NCBI RefSeq assembly: GCF_900100005.1 | Contig: NZ_FNEB01000005.1 | Location: 186,001 to 250,000 of the forward strand | Reading direction: 5' to 3' | Source of the DNA: Lutimaribacter saemankumensis | Lineage (GTDB): Bacteria > Pseudomonadota > Alphaproteobacteria > Rhodobacterales > Rhodobacteraceae | Length of the DNA stretch: 64,000 nucleotides | Shown here: positions 8,271 through 17,976 of the stretch, in pieces | Layout: each line of letters starts with the position of its first letter | Position numbering within the stretch: the stretch's first letter is position 1 | Program-made: the position numbers and the translations under genes | The notes under the pieces: model-generated | Databases searched by the model: none | What the model was told of the DNA's origin: nothing | Seen by the model: the letters and a program-made list of their open reading frames with translations, nothing else

Positions 8271-8933
8271 ATGACTGCACGTCTCGCACAATTGAAAAGC
8301 ATCACCTTGGCCTTTGCCATCGCCTTGGGCTGGATCGCACATTGCACCGAAGCCCGCGCCGCCGACACGCAGGTTCTGACCGTGGCGGGCGGCTGCTTTT
8401 GGTGCGTCGAGTCCGATTTCGAAAAGGTCAAAGGCGTCAAGGAAGTCGTTTCGGGTTACACCGGCGGAACTCTGAAGAATCCGACTTACAAGGATGTCAC
8501 GCGCGGCGGGACAGGCCATTATGAAGCGGTGCAGATATTCTTCGATCCAGCGCAAGTGAGCCGCGAACAACTCCTTTCGATGTTCCTGCGCTCGGTCGAT
8601 CCGACCGATGCCGGCGGGCAATTCTGCGATCGCGGCGATAGCTACCGCACGGCTATTTTCGTGTCTGACGCAGCTGAAAAGAAACTGGCGCAAGCAGCGA
8701 TTTCGGACGCCGAAAGCGAACTGGGGCAAAACATCGTCACACCCGTCCTGAACGCGAAAACCTTTTACAAGGCCGAAGACTATCACCAGGACTACTACAA
8801 AGGCGAAAACCGCGTTCTCACAAGGTTCGGCCCGATCAAGCAATCAAAGGCCTACAAGCGGTATCGCGATGCCTGCGGGCGCGATCAGCGTGTGCGTCAG
8901 CTTTGGGGCAAGGCCGCGCCTTTCGCCGGCTAA
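8271..8933 (+). CDS. msrA: Peptide methionine (S)-S-oxide reductase, exported
   Basis: 220-residue MsrA that repairs oxidised methionine. The active site is GGCFWC with catalytic C42 and a second Cys at 45; a further Cys lies in the C-terminal tail (YRDACGRD) and could act as resolving cysteine. The first 31 residues form a signal peptide (positive start, hydrophobic stretch LAFAIALGWIA, cleavage after ARA), so the enzyme is predicted to work in the periplasm. GGAGG eight bases upstream fixes the ATG at 8271. Its stop overlaps the stop of the convergent sugar kinase. Confidence 0.93.
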   Translation: MTARLAQLKSITLAFAIALGWIAHCTEARAADTQVLTVAGGCFWCVESDFEKVKGVKEVVSGYTGGTLKNPTYKDVTRGGTGHYEAVQIFFDPAQVSREQLLSMFLRSVDPTDAGGQFCDRGDSYRTAIFVSDAAEKKLAQAAISDAESELGQNIVTPVLNAKTFYKAEDYHQDYYKGENRVLTRFGPIKQSKAYKRYRDACGRDQRVRQLWGKAAPFAG

Positions 8934-9802
8934 TCCGACAGGAAAGCGTCAACTTCGGTCCGAAGGGGAATGGCGTCAGCCGTCCCCGCGCGCGTCACTT
9001 TGAGCGCGGCCGCTGCCGACGCAAAACGCAGGGCGGATTCGGGCTCCATCCCCTGCGAAAGCCCGGCGACCAGGTAACCGGCAAAGGTATCCCCGGCACC
9101 GGTCGTGTCGACGGGTGCAACGGAGTGGGCGGGAATCGTGATCGTTTCGCCCGTTTGCAGGTCATGCCATTCGGCTCCGTCCGCACCCTTCGTCACGACG
9201 ACCTGCGGAACCGGCAAATCGCTTACCGCAACGCCAAGCGCATGGGCGAGCTGCCGCGCTTCGACCGCGTTCAACAGCAACAGATCGGTATGCCGCAAGA
9301 CCGCCGTCACGGCCTCTACATCGAACGGAGCCGCCGAATAGGCCACTTTCGCCCCCTTTGCGCGGGCACGTTCAGCAGCCTGAACCTGTAGGTTGGTTTC
9401 GTTCTGAAGCATCAGCCAGTCACCCGGCCCAGCGCTATCGAGAATGGCAAGCTGAACCTCGGGCAGGGCCCGGTTTGCGCCTGTATAGAGAATGATCTGG
9501 TTCTCCCCCGCGGGATCGATGCAAATGTTCGCGTGGCCCGTGGCGATGTCGATCTGCGCGATGTGGCTGGTCCCGACACCGTATTGTGCAAGACGGTCAA
9601 GCGCCCAGGCGCCATCCGGGCCGACCGCTCCGACATGAACAACATCGGCGCCGGCCTTGGCAGCGGCAACCGACTGGTTCGCACCCTTTCCCCCAAGGCC
9701 CGTCGACAGCGACATAGCCGCCAGCGTTTCACCCGGTCCCGGCAGATGCGGAACCGCATAGAAATGATCGGCGTTGATCGAACCAAGGTTGTAGATGGTC
9801 AT
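8930..9802 (-). CDS. PfkB-family carbohydrate kinase, ribokinase-like
   Basis: 290-residue PfkB-family kinase. The N-terminal signature GGKGANQS (37-44) and the C-terminal signature DTTGAGDTFAGYL (from residue 232) with catalytic D238 are both intact; together they point to ribokinase rather than fructokinase. It would phosphorylate ribose or a related sugar in the cytoplasm. No transport or ribose operon genes adjoin it, so the substrate is uncertain. AGGGGG lies upstream of the ATG at 9802. It is downstream of maeB on the same strand with 52 bases between. Confidence 0.85.
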   Translation of the reverse strand: MTIYNLGSINADHFYAVPHLPGPGETLAAMSLSTGLGGKGANQSVAAAKAGADVVHVGAVGPDGAWALDRLAQYGVGTSHIAQIDIATGHANICIDPAGENQIILYTGANRALPEVQLAILDSAGPGDWLMLQNETNLQVQAAERARAKGAKVAYSAAPFDVEAVTAVLRHTDLLLLNAVEARQLAHALGVAVSDLPVPQVVVTKGADGAEWHDLQTGETITIPAHSVAPVDTTGAGDTFAGYLVAGLSQGMEPESALRFASAAAALKVTRAGTADAIPLRTEVDAFLSD

Positions 9803-9854
9803 TCGTGCATCCCCCTGCCCCGACGCTACAGCAGCCGGGGCAAGGCGCAACCGT

Positions 9855-12110
9855 TTACCCCACCTTGCAGGACGCGAGAACCGCCATGTTCAGGATGTCG
9901 GTTGCCGTCGATGTCGAAGAACAGATCTGGATCGACGCGTCGATGCCCGACAGGATCGGCCCGATCACCGTCGCGCCCGCCATTTCCTGCATCAGCTTGA
10001 CGCTGATCGATGCCGAATGACGCGCGGGCACCACAAGGATATTCGCCGGGCCGGACAGGCGCTGGAACGGATAGGCCGCCTGCGCCTGCGGGTTCAGGGC
10101 CACGTCCACCGTCATCTCGCCCTCGAATTCGAAATCGACTCCGCGCCGTTCAAGCACGCGCGGGGCAAGGTGCATTTTCTCGGCCCGCTCCGAGCGCGGG
10201 TACCCGAAGGTCGAAAAGGACACGAAAGCGACCCTGGGCTCGATGCCAAGATGCCGGGCCACGTCGGCAGACCGCTCGGCAATGTTGGCAAGATCCTCTT
10301 CGTCGGGCCATTCGTGCACCAGCGTGTCGGCAATCAGCACGATACGCCCCTTGTGCAGGATCGCCGTCACACCAGCCGCACCGTGCGACGCATCGGCATC
10401 GAAGACGTGGTTGATCAGCTCCATCACATGGGCCGACTTGCGCGTTGCGCCCGTGATCATCCCGTCGCCGTGACCATGCGCCAGCATCAGCGCACTGAAA
10501 ACATGGCGGTCACGCGCCGCGAGCCGGTGTATGTCGTGACGGTCAAAGCCCTTGCGCTGCAAACGCTCGTACAGGAACTGCTTGTAGGTTTCGAGGTGCC
10601 GGGTGTTGGCGGCATTCACGACCTCAAGTTCGCGCACGGCATCGCCCATTCCGGCGGCTTCCAGCTTTTCCTTGACGTCGTTTTCACGGCCCACGACCAG
10701 CGCCTTTCCAAGGCCCTGCCGCTGATACATCACCGCAGCACGCAAGACCCGCACATCGTCACCTTCGGCAAAGATCATGCGCGCCTGCGCATTCCGCGCA
10801 CGCGCATTGATGCCGCGCAGGATCGATGCGGTCGGATCCATCCGGGTTTTCAGGCCCAGTTCATAGGCGTCCATGTCGATGATCGGCCGGCGCGCCGCGC
10901 CGGTATCCATGCCTGCCTTGGCGACAGCGGGCGGAACGCGATGGATCAGGCGCGGGTCGAAAGGCGTGGGAATGATGTAATCGCGCCCGAATGTCAGCTT
11001 GCGGCCATAGGCCATCGCGACCTCGTCCGGCACGTCCTCGCGGGCAAGCTCGGCCAGAGCTTCGGCGCAGGCGATCTTCATTTCATCGTTAATGGCGCGG
11101 GCATGAATATCCAGCGCACCACGGAACAGGTAGGGAAAGCCCAGGACGTTGTTCACCTGGTTCGGATAGTCGCTGCGCCCTGTGGCAACGATCGCATCCT
11201 GGCGCACCTCATGTGCTTCTTCCGGGGTAATCTCGGGGTCCGGGTTGGCCATCGCAAAGATCACCGGATTGTCAGCCATGCTGGCGACCATATCCTGCGT
11301 CACCGCCCCTTTGACGGAAACGCCCAGGAACACGTCTGCGCCGTTCATTGCCTCTTCGAGGCTGCGCAGCTCGGTTTTGATGGCGTGGGCCGACTTCCAC
11401 TGGTTCATGCCCTCGGTGCGGCCCTGATAGATGACCCCCTTGGTATCGCAGACAATACAGTTCTCGTGCCGTGCGCCCATCCTCTTGAGCAGTTCGATAC
11501 AGGCGATACCCGCCGCACCCGCCCCGTTCAGGACGATCTTCACATCCTCGATCTTTTTGCCCGAGATGTGCAGCGCATTGATCAGACCCGCCGCACAAAT
11601 GACCGCCGTGCCGTGCTGATCGTCGTGGAAAACCGGGATATCCAGCTGCTCTTTCAGCGTCTGTTCGATGATGAAACACTCGGGCGCCTTGATATCTTCA
11701 AGGTTGATGCCGCCGAATGTCGGCCCCATCAGTCTGACCGCCTTGATGAATTCGTCAGGGTCTTCGGTGTCCAGCTCGATGTCGATCGAATTCACGTCGG
11801 CAAAACGTTTGAAAAGAACCGATTTGCCTTCCATGACGGGTTTGGAGCCGAGCGCGCCAAGATTTCCCAGCCCCAGCACCGCCGTCCCGTTCGAAATCAC
11901 CGCAACAAGGTTGCCCTTGTTCGTGTAATCATAAGCCAGCTCTGGGTTTTCCGCGATCTCTTCGCACGGAACCGCGACGCCCGGCGAATAGGCCAGTGAA
12001 AGGTCGCGCTGGGTTGTCATGGGAACGGTCGCATTCACCTCCCACTTGCCAGGCGTGGGTTCCAGGTGAAAGGCCAGCGCCTCTTCGCGGGTGATACGGT
12101 TTTTCGACAT
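9855..12110 (-). CDS. maeB: NADP-dependent malic enzyme with C-terminal phosphotransacetylase-like domain
   Basis: 751-residue two-domain protein. Residues 1 to about 425 are malic enzyme, decarboxylating malate to pyruvate: the segments LAYSPGVAVPCEEI, FHDDQHGTAV and NGAGAAGIACIELL (nucleotide-binding) are visible. From about 430 the protein is similar to phosphate acetyltransferase (VVPARHSASISVKLMQE, VIGPILSG), which in MaeB-type enzymes is regulatory, sensing acetyl-CoA, and not catalytic. The length of 750-760 residues is normal for this type. It diverges from mutS across 137 bases. Confidence 0.95.
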   Translation of the reverse strand: MSKNRITREEALAFHLEPTPGKWEVNATVPMTTQRDLSLAYSPGVAVPCEEIAENPELAYDYTNKGNLVAVISNGTAVLGLGNLGALGSKPVMEGKSVLFKRFADVNSIDIELDTEDPDEFIKAVRLMGPTFGGINLEDIKAPECFIIEQTLKEQLDIPVFHDDQHGTAVICAAGLINALHISGKKIEDVKIVLNGAGAAGIACIELLKRMGARHENCIVCDTKGVIYQGRTEGMNQWKSAHAIKTELRSLEEAMNGADVFLGVSVKGAVTQDMVASMADNPVIFAMANPDPEITPEEAHEVRQDAIVATGRSDYPNQVNNVLGFPYLFRGALDIHARAINDEMKIACAEALAELAREDVPDEVAMAYGRKLTFGRDYIIPTPFDPRLIHRVPPAVAKAGMDTGAARRPIIDMDAYELGLKTRMDPTASILRGINARARNAQARMIFAEGDDVRVLRAAVMYQRQGLGKALVVGRENDVKEKLEAAGMGDAVRELEVVNAANTRHLETYKQFLYERLQRKGFDRHDIHRLAARDRHVFSALMLAHGHGDGMITGATRKSAHVMELINHVFDADASHGAAGVTAILHKGRIVLIADTLVHEWPDEEDLANIAERSADVARHLGIEPRVAFVSFSTFGYPRSERAEKMHLAPRVLERRGVDFEFEGEMTVDVALNPQAQAAYPFQRLSGPANILVVPARHSASISVKLMQEMAGATVIGPILSGIDASIQICSSTSTATDILNMAVLASCKVG

Positions 12111-12247
12111 CTCAAGGGGCCTGTGATTGGGTCGGGCTGGTGCCTCTTACATGGCCCGCGCGTTTGCCTCAACCGTTTGCGCCAATTGCCCCTTGGACGC
12201 ACGCCATGCCGTTTGTAAGGTCGCGCGAAACCAAGGGGGGTTTTCCA

Positions 12248-14884
12248 GTGTCGAATGTCACGCCGATGATGGCGCAATATCTTGAGATCAAGGCGCAATA
12301 CCCCGATGCGCTCTTGTTCTACCGCATGGGCGATTTCTACGAGCTGTTCTTTGACGATGCGGTCGCGGCGGCCGAAGCGTTGGATATCGCCCTGACGAAG
12401 CGCGGCAAACACCTGGACCAGGATATCCCAATGTGCGGAGTGCCTGTGCATTCGGCCGAGGGGTATCTTCTGACCCTGATCCGCAAGGGGTTTCGCGTCG
12501 CCGTTTGCGAGCAGATGGAAAGCCCCGAAGAGGCGAAAAAGCGCGGATCGAAATCCGTGGTCAAACGTGATGTCGTCCGTCTGGTCACCCCCGGCACGCT
12601 GACCGAGGAATCCCTGCTCGAGGCGCGGCGCCACAACTTCCTGGCGGCCTTTGCAACCGTCAGGGATAAAAGCGCCCTCGCCTGGGTCGATATCTCGACG
12701 GGTGAGTTTCATGTCATGCCGTTGACGCAAGTGCGGCTTGGTCCCGAACTGGCGCGCCTTGCCCCTTCGGAGGTGATCGTATCCGAGTCACAAGAGGCGG
12801 ATCTAGCCGAAACAGTGTCTGAATCCGGTGCGGCATTGTCGGCGCTGGGGCGTGCTGCCTTTGACAGCCAGGGCGCGGAAAAAAGGCTTTGCAGCCTGTT
12901 TTCCGTCGGGTCGCTCGACGCGTTCGGGCAATTCACCCGCCCCGAGGTTTCGGCCATGGGCGCGATCGTCGAGTACCTGGAGATCACGCAAAAGGGTAAG
13001 CTGCCGTTGCTGCGCCCGCCCGTTCGCGAGGCCGAAGCGCGGGTCATGCAGATAGACGCAGCGACGCGCCGAAATCTGGAAATCACTCATTCGATGAATG
13101 GCGGCAGGGCCGGATCATTGCTGGCCGCCGTGGACCGGACACTGACCGCAGGCGGGGCGCGCCTGTTGGAGCGGCGGCTGTCCAGCCCGTCCCGCGTGCT
13201 CGAGGTCGTTCAGGCGCGGCTTGAAGCGGTCGAATACGCCCACGAACAGACACGGCTGTCCGCAGACCTCCGCGCTGCGCTGCGAAAAGTCCCCGATCTT
13301 GACCGGGCGCTGTCCCGGCTGGGGCTGGATCGCGGGGGGCCCCGCGACCTTGCGGCCATTCGAAACGGGCTGGAGCAGGCAGCGGGCATAGCCGAAATCC
13401 TGCCGGACGACATGCCGGACTTGCTCATCGAGGCAAAACAGAGCCTTTTCGGTCATGACGAATTGCTGGACCTGCTCGATCAGGCGCTAATCGCTGAGCC
13501 CCCTCTTTTGGCGCGCGACGGTGGATTCATTGCGCCCGGTTTCGATGCCGAGCTGGACGAAATGCGCCAGCTCCGGGACGAAGGCCGCGGTGTGATCGCG
13601 GCCATGCAGTCGCAATACCAGGAGCAGACCGGAATTTCCTCGCTCAAGATCAAGCACAACAACGTGCTGGGTTATTTCGTCGAGGTTACCGCAACCCATG
13701 CCGAGAAAATGCTGTCCGAGCCGCTGAGCGACGGCTTCAAACACCGTCAGACAACGGCCAATCAGGTCCGCTTTACCACGATCGAACTTTCCGAGATGGA
13801 AACTCGCATCCTGAATGCCGGTGGACGAGCGATCGAGATTGAAAAACGTCTCTATGACAGCTTGAAAGGCGAAGTTCTGAGTCGCGCGGCGGAACTGGCG
13901 CAAACCGCCCGCGCGCTCGCCGAGATCGACCTTGCCACGGCTCTGGCCGACCTCGCGCGGGGCGAGGATTGGTGTCGCCCGCGCGTCGATGACAGCCGTA
14001 TGCTTCTGATCGAAGGCGGCAGGCACCCCGTGGTGGAGCAGGCATTGAGGCGTCAGGGCGGTGAGCCGTTCATTGCCAACGATTGCGCGCTTGGCGAAGC
14101 GTCTGATATCTGGCTTTTGACGGGTCCGAACATGGCCGGCAAATCGACATTCCTCCGGCAGAATGCGCTTATTGCCCTGTTGGCACAGGCCGGAAGCTTT
14201 GTTCCGGCAGACAGCGCGCATATCGGGATGGTAAGCCAACTGTTCAGCCGTGTCGGCGCATCTGATGATCTTGCCCGCGGACGATCCACCTTCATGGTCG
14301 AGATGGTGGAAACCGCCGCAATTCTGAATCAGGCAGATGACAGGGCGCTGGTGATTCTGGACGAAATCGGGCGCGGAACGGCCACCTATGATGGCCTGTC
14401 CATCGCCTGGGCAACGCTCGAACATCTGCACGAGGTCAATCGCTGCCGTGCGTTGTTCGCGACCCATTACCACGAACTGACCCAACTGGCCGGAAAACTG
14501 CCGCGCGTGGACAATGCCACAGTCGCCGTTCGGGAATACGAGGGCGACGTAATTTTCCTGCACGAAGTGCGCAAAGGTGCTGCCGACAGGTCGTATGGGG
14601 TTCAGGTCGCAAAGCTTGCTGGTTTGCCAGACTCGGTCGTGGCGCGGGCGCGGGTCGTGCTGGATGCGCTGGAAAAGGGTGAGCGCGAAGGCAGTGCGAA
14701 ACCCAAAGCGCTGATCGACGATCTGCCACTATTTGCGGCCGCGCCGGCCCCAGCCACAAACGCACCGCCAAAAGCGTCGGAAGTAGAAGAGCGGCTTCGG
14801 GATATTCACCCCGATGAACTTACGCCGCGGGACGCGCTGCAGGCGCTGTATGAACTAAGGGAAATGTTGCAAAAGGACGGCTGA
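12248..14884 (+). CDS. mutS: DNA mismatch repair protein MutS
   Basis: 878-residue MutS that recognises mismatches. The N-terminal mismatch-binding domain has LLFYRMGDFYELF, containing the Phe-x-Glu that stacks on the mismatch. The C-terminal ATPase has Walker A LLTGPNMAGKSTFLRQ and the signature VILDEIGRGTATYDGLSIAW. The start is GTG at 12248, seven bases after AGGGGGG, giving VSNVTPMMAQY, the usual N-terminus; an upstream in-frame ATG at 12206 gives an unlikely extension. The stop codon is inside the stem of the terminator hairpin that follows. Confidence 0.96.
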   Translation: MSNVTPMMAQYLEIKAQYPDALLFYRMGDFYELFFDDAVAAAEALDIALTKRGKHLDQDIPMCGVPVHSAEGYLLTLIRKGFRVAVCEQMESPEEAKKRGSKSVVKRDVVRLVTPGTLTEESLLEARRHNFLAAFATVRDKSALAWVDISTGEFHVMPLTQVRLGPELARLAPSEVIVSESQEADLAETVSESGAALSALGRAAFDSQGAEKRLCSLFSVGSLDAFGQFTRPEVSAMGAIVEYLEITQKGKLPLLRPPVREAEARVMQIDAATRRNLEITHSMNGGRAGSLLAAVDRTLTAGGARLLERRLSSPSRVLEVVQARLEAVEYAHEQTRLSADLRAALRKVPDLDRALSRLGLDRGGPRDLAAIRNGLEQAAGIAEILPDDMPDLLIEAKQSLFGHDELLDLLDQALIAEPPLLARDGGFIAPGFDAELDEMRQLRDEGRGVIAAMQSQYQEQTGISSLKIKHNNVLGYFVEVTATHAEKMLSEPLSDGFKHRQTTANQVRFTTIELSEMETRILNAGGRAIEIEKRLYDSLKGEVLSRAAELAQTARALAEIDLATALADLARGEDWCRPRVDDSRMLLIEGGRHPVVEQALRRQGGEPFIANDCALGEASDIWLLTGPNMAGKSTFLRQNALIALLAQAGSFVPADSAHIGMVSQLFSRVGASDDLARGRSTFMVEMVETAAILNQADDRALVILDEIGRGTATYDGLSIAWATLEHLHEVNRCRALFATHYHELTQLAGKLPRVDNATVAVREYEGDVIFLHEVRKGAADRSYGVQVAKLAGLPDSVVARARVVLDALEKGEREGSAKPKALIDDLPLFAAAPAPATNAPPKASEVEERLRDIHPDELTPRDALQALYELREMLQKDG

Positions 14885-14900
14885 TGATCAGCCGTCCTTT
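14872..14900. terminator. Bidirectional terminator between mutS and grpE
   Basis: Perfect 13-bp inverted repeat AAAGGACGGCTGA / TCAGCCGTCCTTT with a three-base loop. It overlaps the last four codons and the stop of mutS and ends five bases before the grpE stop. Short T-runs follow on both strands, so it probably ends both convergent transcripts. Confidence 0.82.
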
Positions 14901-14904
14901 CGAA

Positions 14905-15468
14905 TTATCCGGCCGTGTTGGACGAAACCCCGACCTGCGCCGGACGCAGAAGGCGATCATACAGCATGAACCCTTCGGCCGAGACCTGGATGATCTGTCC
15001 GGCCTTCGTGCCGGGAACCGGTGCCTCGAACATCGCCTGGTGCAATTGCGGGTCGAACGTGTCGCCTTCGGCCGGGCTGATCAGCTCGATCCCGTGCTTG
15101 CCGAAAACGTTCAGCAGCTCGCGCATCGTAAGCTCGACACCTTCCAGCAGCGGTCCGAACGCGGCGCGCTGTTCGTCGGTCGCGGCCTCGAGCGCACGCT
15201 TGAGGTTGTCGTACACCGGCAGCATATCGCGGGCCAGCTTGGATCCGCCATACTGCTCGGCCTCGCGGCGATCCTTGTCGGCGCGTTTTCGTGAGTTTTC
15301 CGCATCGGCGAGCGCGCGCATGAACTTGTCGCGATACTCGTCACGTTCCGCGCGCAGGGCGTCCAGCTCTGCAGCTTCGTCTGTGATTTCTTCTTCTTCG
15401 GCGGCGTTTGCCTCGGCCTCGGCCTGTTCAATGTCGTCGAGGAAATCGTCTTCCTTTGGCTCTGCCAT
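14905..15468 (-). CDS. grpE: Nucleotide exchange factor GrpE
   Basis: 187-residue DnaK nucleotide exchange factor. It has an acidic, disordered N-terminus (runs of E/D/A to about residue 35), then a long coiled-coil helix (ELDALRAERDEYRDKFMRAL, AENSRKRADKDRREAE), and the C-terminal beta domain containing GDTFDPQLHQAM and QVSAEGFMLYDRLLRPA, the family signature. It is nine bases downstream of hrcA, and its GAGGTGAAAG ribosome-binding site overlaps the hrcA stop, so the two form an hrcA-grpE operon. Confidence 0.96.
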   Translation of the reverse strand: MAEPKEDDFLDDIEQAEAEANAAEEEEITDEAAELDALRAERDEYRDKFMRALADAENSRKRADKDRREAEQYGGSKLARDMLPVYDNLKRALEAATDEQRAAFGPLLEGVELTMRELLNVFGKHGIELISPAEGDTFDPQLHQAMFEAPVPGTKAGQIIQVSAEGFMLYDRLLRPAQVGVSSNTAG

Positions 15469-15477
15469 CTTTCACCT

Positions 15478-16542
15478 CTAACTGCGGTCCGAAATCAGTT
15501 TTCCGACCAGCTGCGCCGTGTAGTTCACAATCGGCACGATGCGTCCATAGTTCAGGCGGGTTGGGCCGATCACTCCAACTGCGCCCACGATCTTTCGGTC
15601 AGCGTTCATATATGGAGAGACGACCAAAGATGAACCCGAAAGTGAGAAAAGTTTGTTCTCTGACCCAATAAAAATTCGTACACCCTCGCCCTGTTCGGCC
15701 AATTGAAGGAACTCTGCGATATCTCGTTTGCGCTCTAGATCGTCAAACAGAGACCGGATGACTTCAAGATCGGCCTCTGATGCCTCTTCCGACAAAAGAT
15801 TCGACCTTCCGCGCACAATCAGGCGCTCACCCCGCTCGCCTTCGTTTTCCCAAACGGCAAGGCCGCTTTCGACCAACTCGCGGGCAAGGCTGTCGATCTC
15901 TTGCCTGCGCTGTGAAATCTCTTGCCTGATGACTGCCTGCAGTTCGCTAAGCGTGCGGCCCTCGGCCAGGGCGTTCAGGAAATTCGCTGCCTCGCGCATT
16001 GCCGACGGCGTTTGGCCGACAGGCGGTGTAAAAAGGCGGTTTTCCACATGACCGTCCGAAAAGACCAGGACAACCAGTGCCCTATCGTTACCCAGGCTCA
16101 CGAAATCGACATGCTTGATCGGCGCTTCATGCTTTGGTGCAAGAACAAGCGATGCACCTTGGGTCACACCGGACAGGGCGGTGCTGACCCGGTCCAGCAG
16201 GCCCCCGACATCCTGACTGTTGCTGCCTGCGGTTTCGTCGATCTTTTGCCTGTCGGTTTCATCGAGATCACGCACCTCGAGCAGACCGTCAACGAACAAG
16301 CGCAGGCCCAATTGCGTCGGTACGCGCCCGGCGCTGACATGGGGGCTGCCCAAAAGGCCAAGAAACTCCAGATCCTGCATGACGTTGCGGATGGTGGCCG
16401 CGCTGACCTTTTCGTTCATCGTGCGGGTCAGGGTGCGGCTTCCGACCGGATCGCCACTATCGAGATACCCCTCGACCACTCGGCGAAACACCTCGCGCGA
16501 GCGGTCGTTCAACTCTGCCAGAATGTTCGTGTCGTCCTGCAT
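15478..16542 (-). CDS. hrcA: Heat-inducible transcription repressor HrcA
   Basis: 354-residue repressor of class I heat-shock genes. The N-terminal winged helix covers residues 1-80 ([38 protein letters not shown]), followed by a GAF-like domain and the C-terminal segment [20 protein letters not shown], which is diagnostic. The ATG at 16542 has GAGG nine bases upstream; an ATG at 16560 is in frame but lacks a site. I found no CIRCE operator in this intergenic region, so its targets (groESL, dnaKJ) are presumably elsewhere. It diverges from rph. Confidence 0.95.
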   Translation of the reverse strand: MQDDTNILAELNDRSREVFRRVVEGYLDSGDPVGSRTLTRTMNEKVSAATIRNVMQDLEFLGLLGSPHVSAGRVPTQLGLRLFVDGLLEVRDLDETDRQKIDETAGSNSQDVGGLLDRVSTALSGVTQGASLVLAPKHEAPIKHVDFVSLGNDRALVVLVFSDGHVENRLFTPPVGQTPSAMREAANFLNALAEGRTLSELQAVIRQEISQRRQEIDSLARELVESGLAVWENEGERGERLIVRGRSNLLSEEASEADLEVIRSLFDDLERKRDIAEFLQLAEQGEGVRIFIGSENKLFSLSGSSLVVSPYMNADRKIVGAVGVIGPTRLNYGRIVPIVNYTAQLVGKLISDRS

Positions 16543-16654
16543 CGTCGGAACCTCAAACAAGAGGCCATTAAAGGGGATGAATCACAAAGGTCAATCGGGG
16601 TTGCGCATATGCCCCGCACGCCTGTATCCCCAGATAACAAAGCGAGGAGATGCT

Positions 16655-17368
16655 ATGCGCCCGTCTGGACGAGATTTAAGCGAAATGCGCCCGGTTTCAA
16701 TCGAAACAGGTGTTACGAAACATGCTGAAGGGTCTTGCATGATCCGCATGGGCGATACGCATGTGCTGTGCACGGCGACGATAGAAGATCGCGTTCCGCC
16801 CTTTATCAAGGGCTCTGGCCTGGGCTGGGTAACAGCGGAATACGGCATGCTTCCACGTTCGACGACATCGAGGATGCGCCGCGAAGCTTCGGCCGGCAAG
16901 CAGGGCGGGCGTACCGTGGAAATCCAACGGCTTATCGGGCGGTCCCTGCGTGCGGGCGTCGATCGCGTCGCCTTGGGCGAAAGGCAAATCACCGTGGATT
17001 GCGACGTCATCCAGGCTGACGGCGGCACGCGATGCGCATCCATCACCGGCGGATGGGTCGCGTTGAAGCTGGCGGTGAACAAATTGATCAAGGCGGGGGA
17101 TGTCATCAGCGATCCGCTGATTTCGCCTGTTGCGGCCGTATCTTGCGGGATTTATGCCGGTCAGCCCGTTCTCGACCTCGACTATCCCGAAGATTCCGAG
17201 GCGGGCGTCGATGGCAATTTCATCATGCTGGCGGACGGTCGCCTGATCGAGGTTCAGATGAGCGCCGAGGGCGCGACCTATTCCCGCGATCAGATGAACC
17301 AGCTGCTTGATCTTGCCGAAAAAGGTGTGAACGAACTCGTCTCTGCGCAGTTGGCTGCCGTGTCATGA
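16655..17368 (+). CDS. rph: Ribonuclease PH
   Basis: 237-residue phosphorolytic 3'-5' exoribonuclease that trims tRNA 3' ends. It begins [20 protein letters not shown] and contains [34 protein letters not shown] and [18 protein letters not shown] (substrate and phosphate-binding segments). Length is typical (about 238). AGGAGA lies five bases upstream of the ATG. Its stop overlaps the ATG of rdgB (ATGA), making rph-rdgB-hemW-DUF454 a plus-strand operon of overlapping genes. Confidence 0.97.
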   Translation: MRPSGRDLSEMRPVSIETGVTKHAEGSCMIRMGDTHVLCTATIEDRVPPFIKGSGLGWVTAEYGMLPRSTTSRMRREASAGKQGGRTVEIQRLIGRSLRAGVDRVALGERQITVDCDVIQADGGTRCASITGGWVALKLAVNKLIKAGDVISDPLISPVAAVSCGIYAGQPVLDLDYPEDSEAGVDGNFIMLADGRLIEVQMSAEGATYSRDQMNQLLDLAEKGVNELVSAQLAAVS

Positions 17369-17976
17369 CCCGTAAGTTCGAAGACAAGCAACTGCTTGTC
17401 GCAACGCACAATAAGGGAAAGCTGGAAGAGATTTCTGCCCTTCTTGAGCCTTTCGGCGTCAGCGTTGTCGGCGCGGCCGATATGGACCTGCCCGAACCGG
17501 TGGAAGACGGCAAAAGCTTTGTGGAAAACGCACGGATCAAGGCACACGCCGCCGCCAAGGCAACGGGCCTTCCGGCCCTGTCGGATGATTCCGGCATAGA
17601 AATCGACGCGCTGGACGGCGCACCCGGTGTTTACACCGCCGATTGGGCCGAAACAGAGACTGGCCGTGACTTTGTCATGGCGATGACGAAGGCACATGAT
17701 GAACTCGTGAAGTCGGGCGCACCGCAACCATGGGCAGCCCGGTTTTGCTGCACCCTGGTCCTGGCATGGCCTGATGGCCATGACGAGGTTTTCCCGGGTG
17801 TCATGCCAGGCAAGGTTGTCTGGCCCATGCGTGGGAACCAGGGTCACGGGTATGACCCGATCTTCGTACCCGAAGGTTATGACGTGACGTTCGGTGAGAT
17901 GGATCGGTGGGAAAAGAACCGGATCAGCCATCGTGCAGATGCCTTCCGCAAGTTTGTTGCAGGCTGCTTTGGCTGA
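17365..17976 (+). CDS. rdgB: XTP/dITP diphosphatase (Ham1 family)
   Basis: 203-residue house-cleaning pyrophosphatase that removes xanthosine and inosine triphosphates from the nucleotide pool. The N-terminal [14 protein letters not shown], the central [20 protein letters not shown] and the C-terminal [13 protein letters not shown] and ISHRADAF are the family's substrate-binding segments. It overlaps rph by four bases and hemW by 38. Confidence 0.96.
   Translation: MTRKFEDKQLLVATHNKGKLEEISALLEPFGVSVVGAADMDLPEPVEDGKSFVENARIKAHAAAKATGLPALSDDSGIEIDALDGAPGVYTADWAETETGRDFVMAMTKAHDELVKSGAPQPWAARFCCTLVLAWPDGHDEVFPGVMPGKVVWPMRGNQGHGYDPIFVPEGYDVTFGEMDRWEKNRISHRADAFRKFVAGCFG

Noticed and set aside
9795-11999. 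Open frame of about 730 codons on the plus strand opposite maeB
   Set aside because: It mirrors a conserved malic enzyme, has composition typical of an antisense shadow in GC-rich DNA (many H, R, G), and shows no domain motif.
13487-14563. Minus-strand open frame of about 360 codons within mutS
   Set aside because: It is a shadow of the conserved MutS ATPase and connector domains, with no ribosome-binding site or motif.
16543-16654. CIRCE operator between hrcA and rph
   Set aside because: I read through the whole intergenic region and found no TTAGCACTC/GAGTGCTAA repeat.
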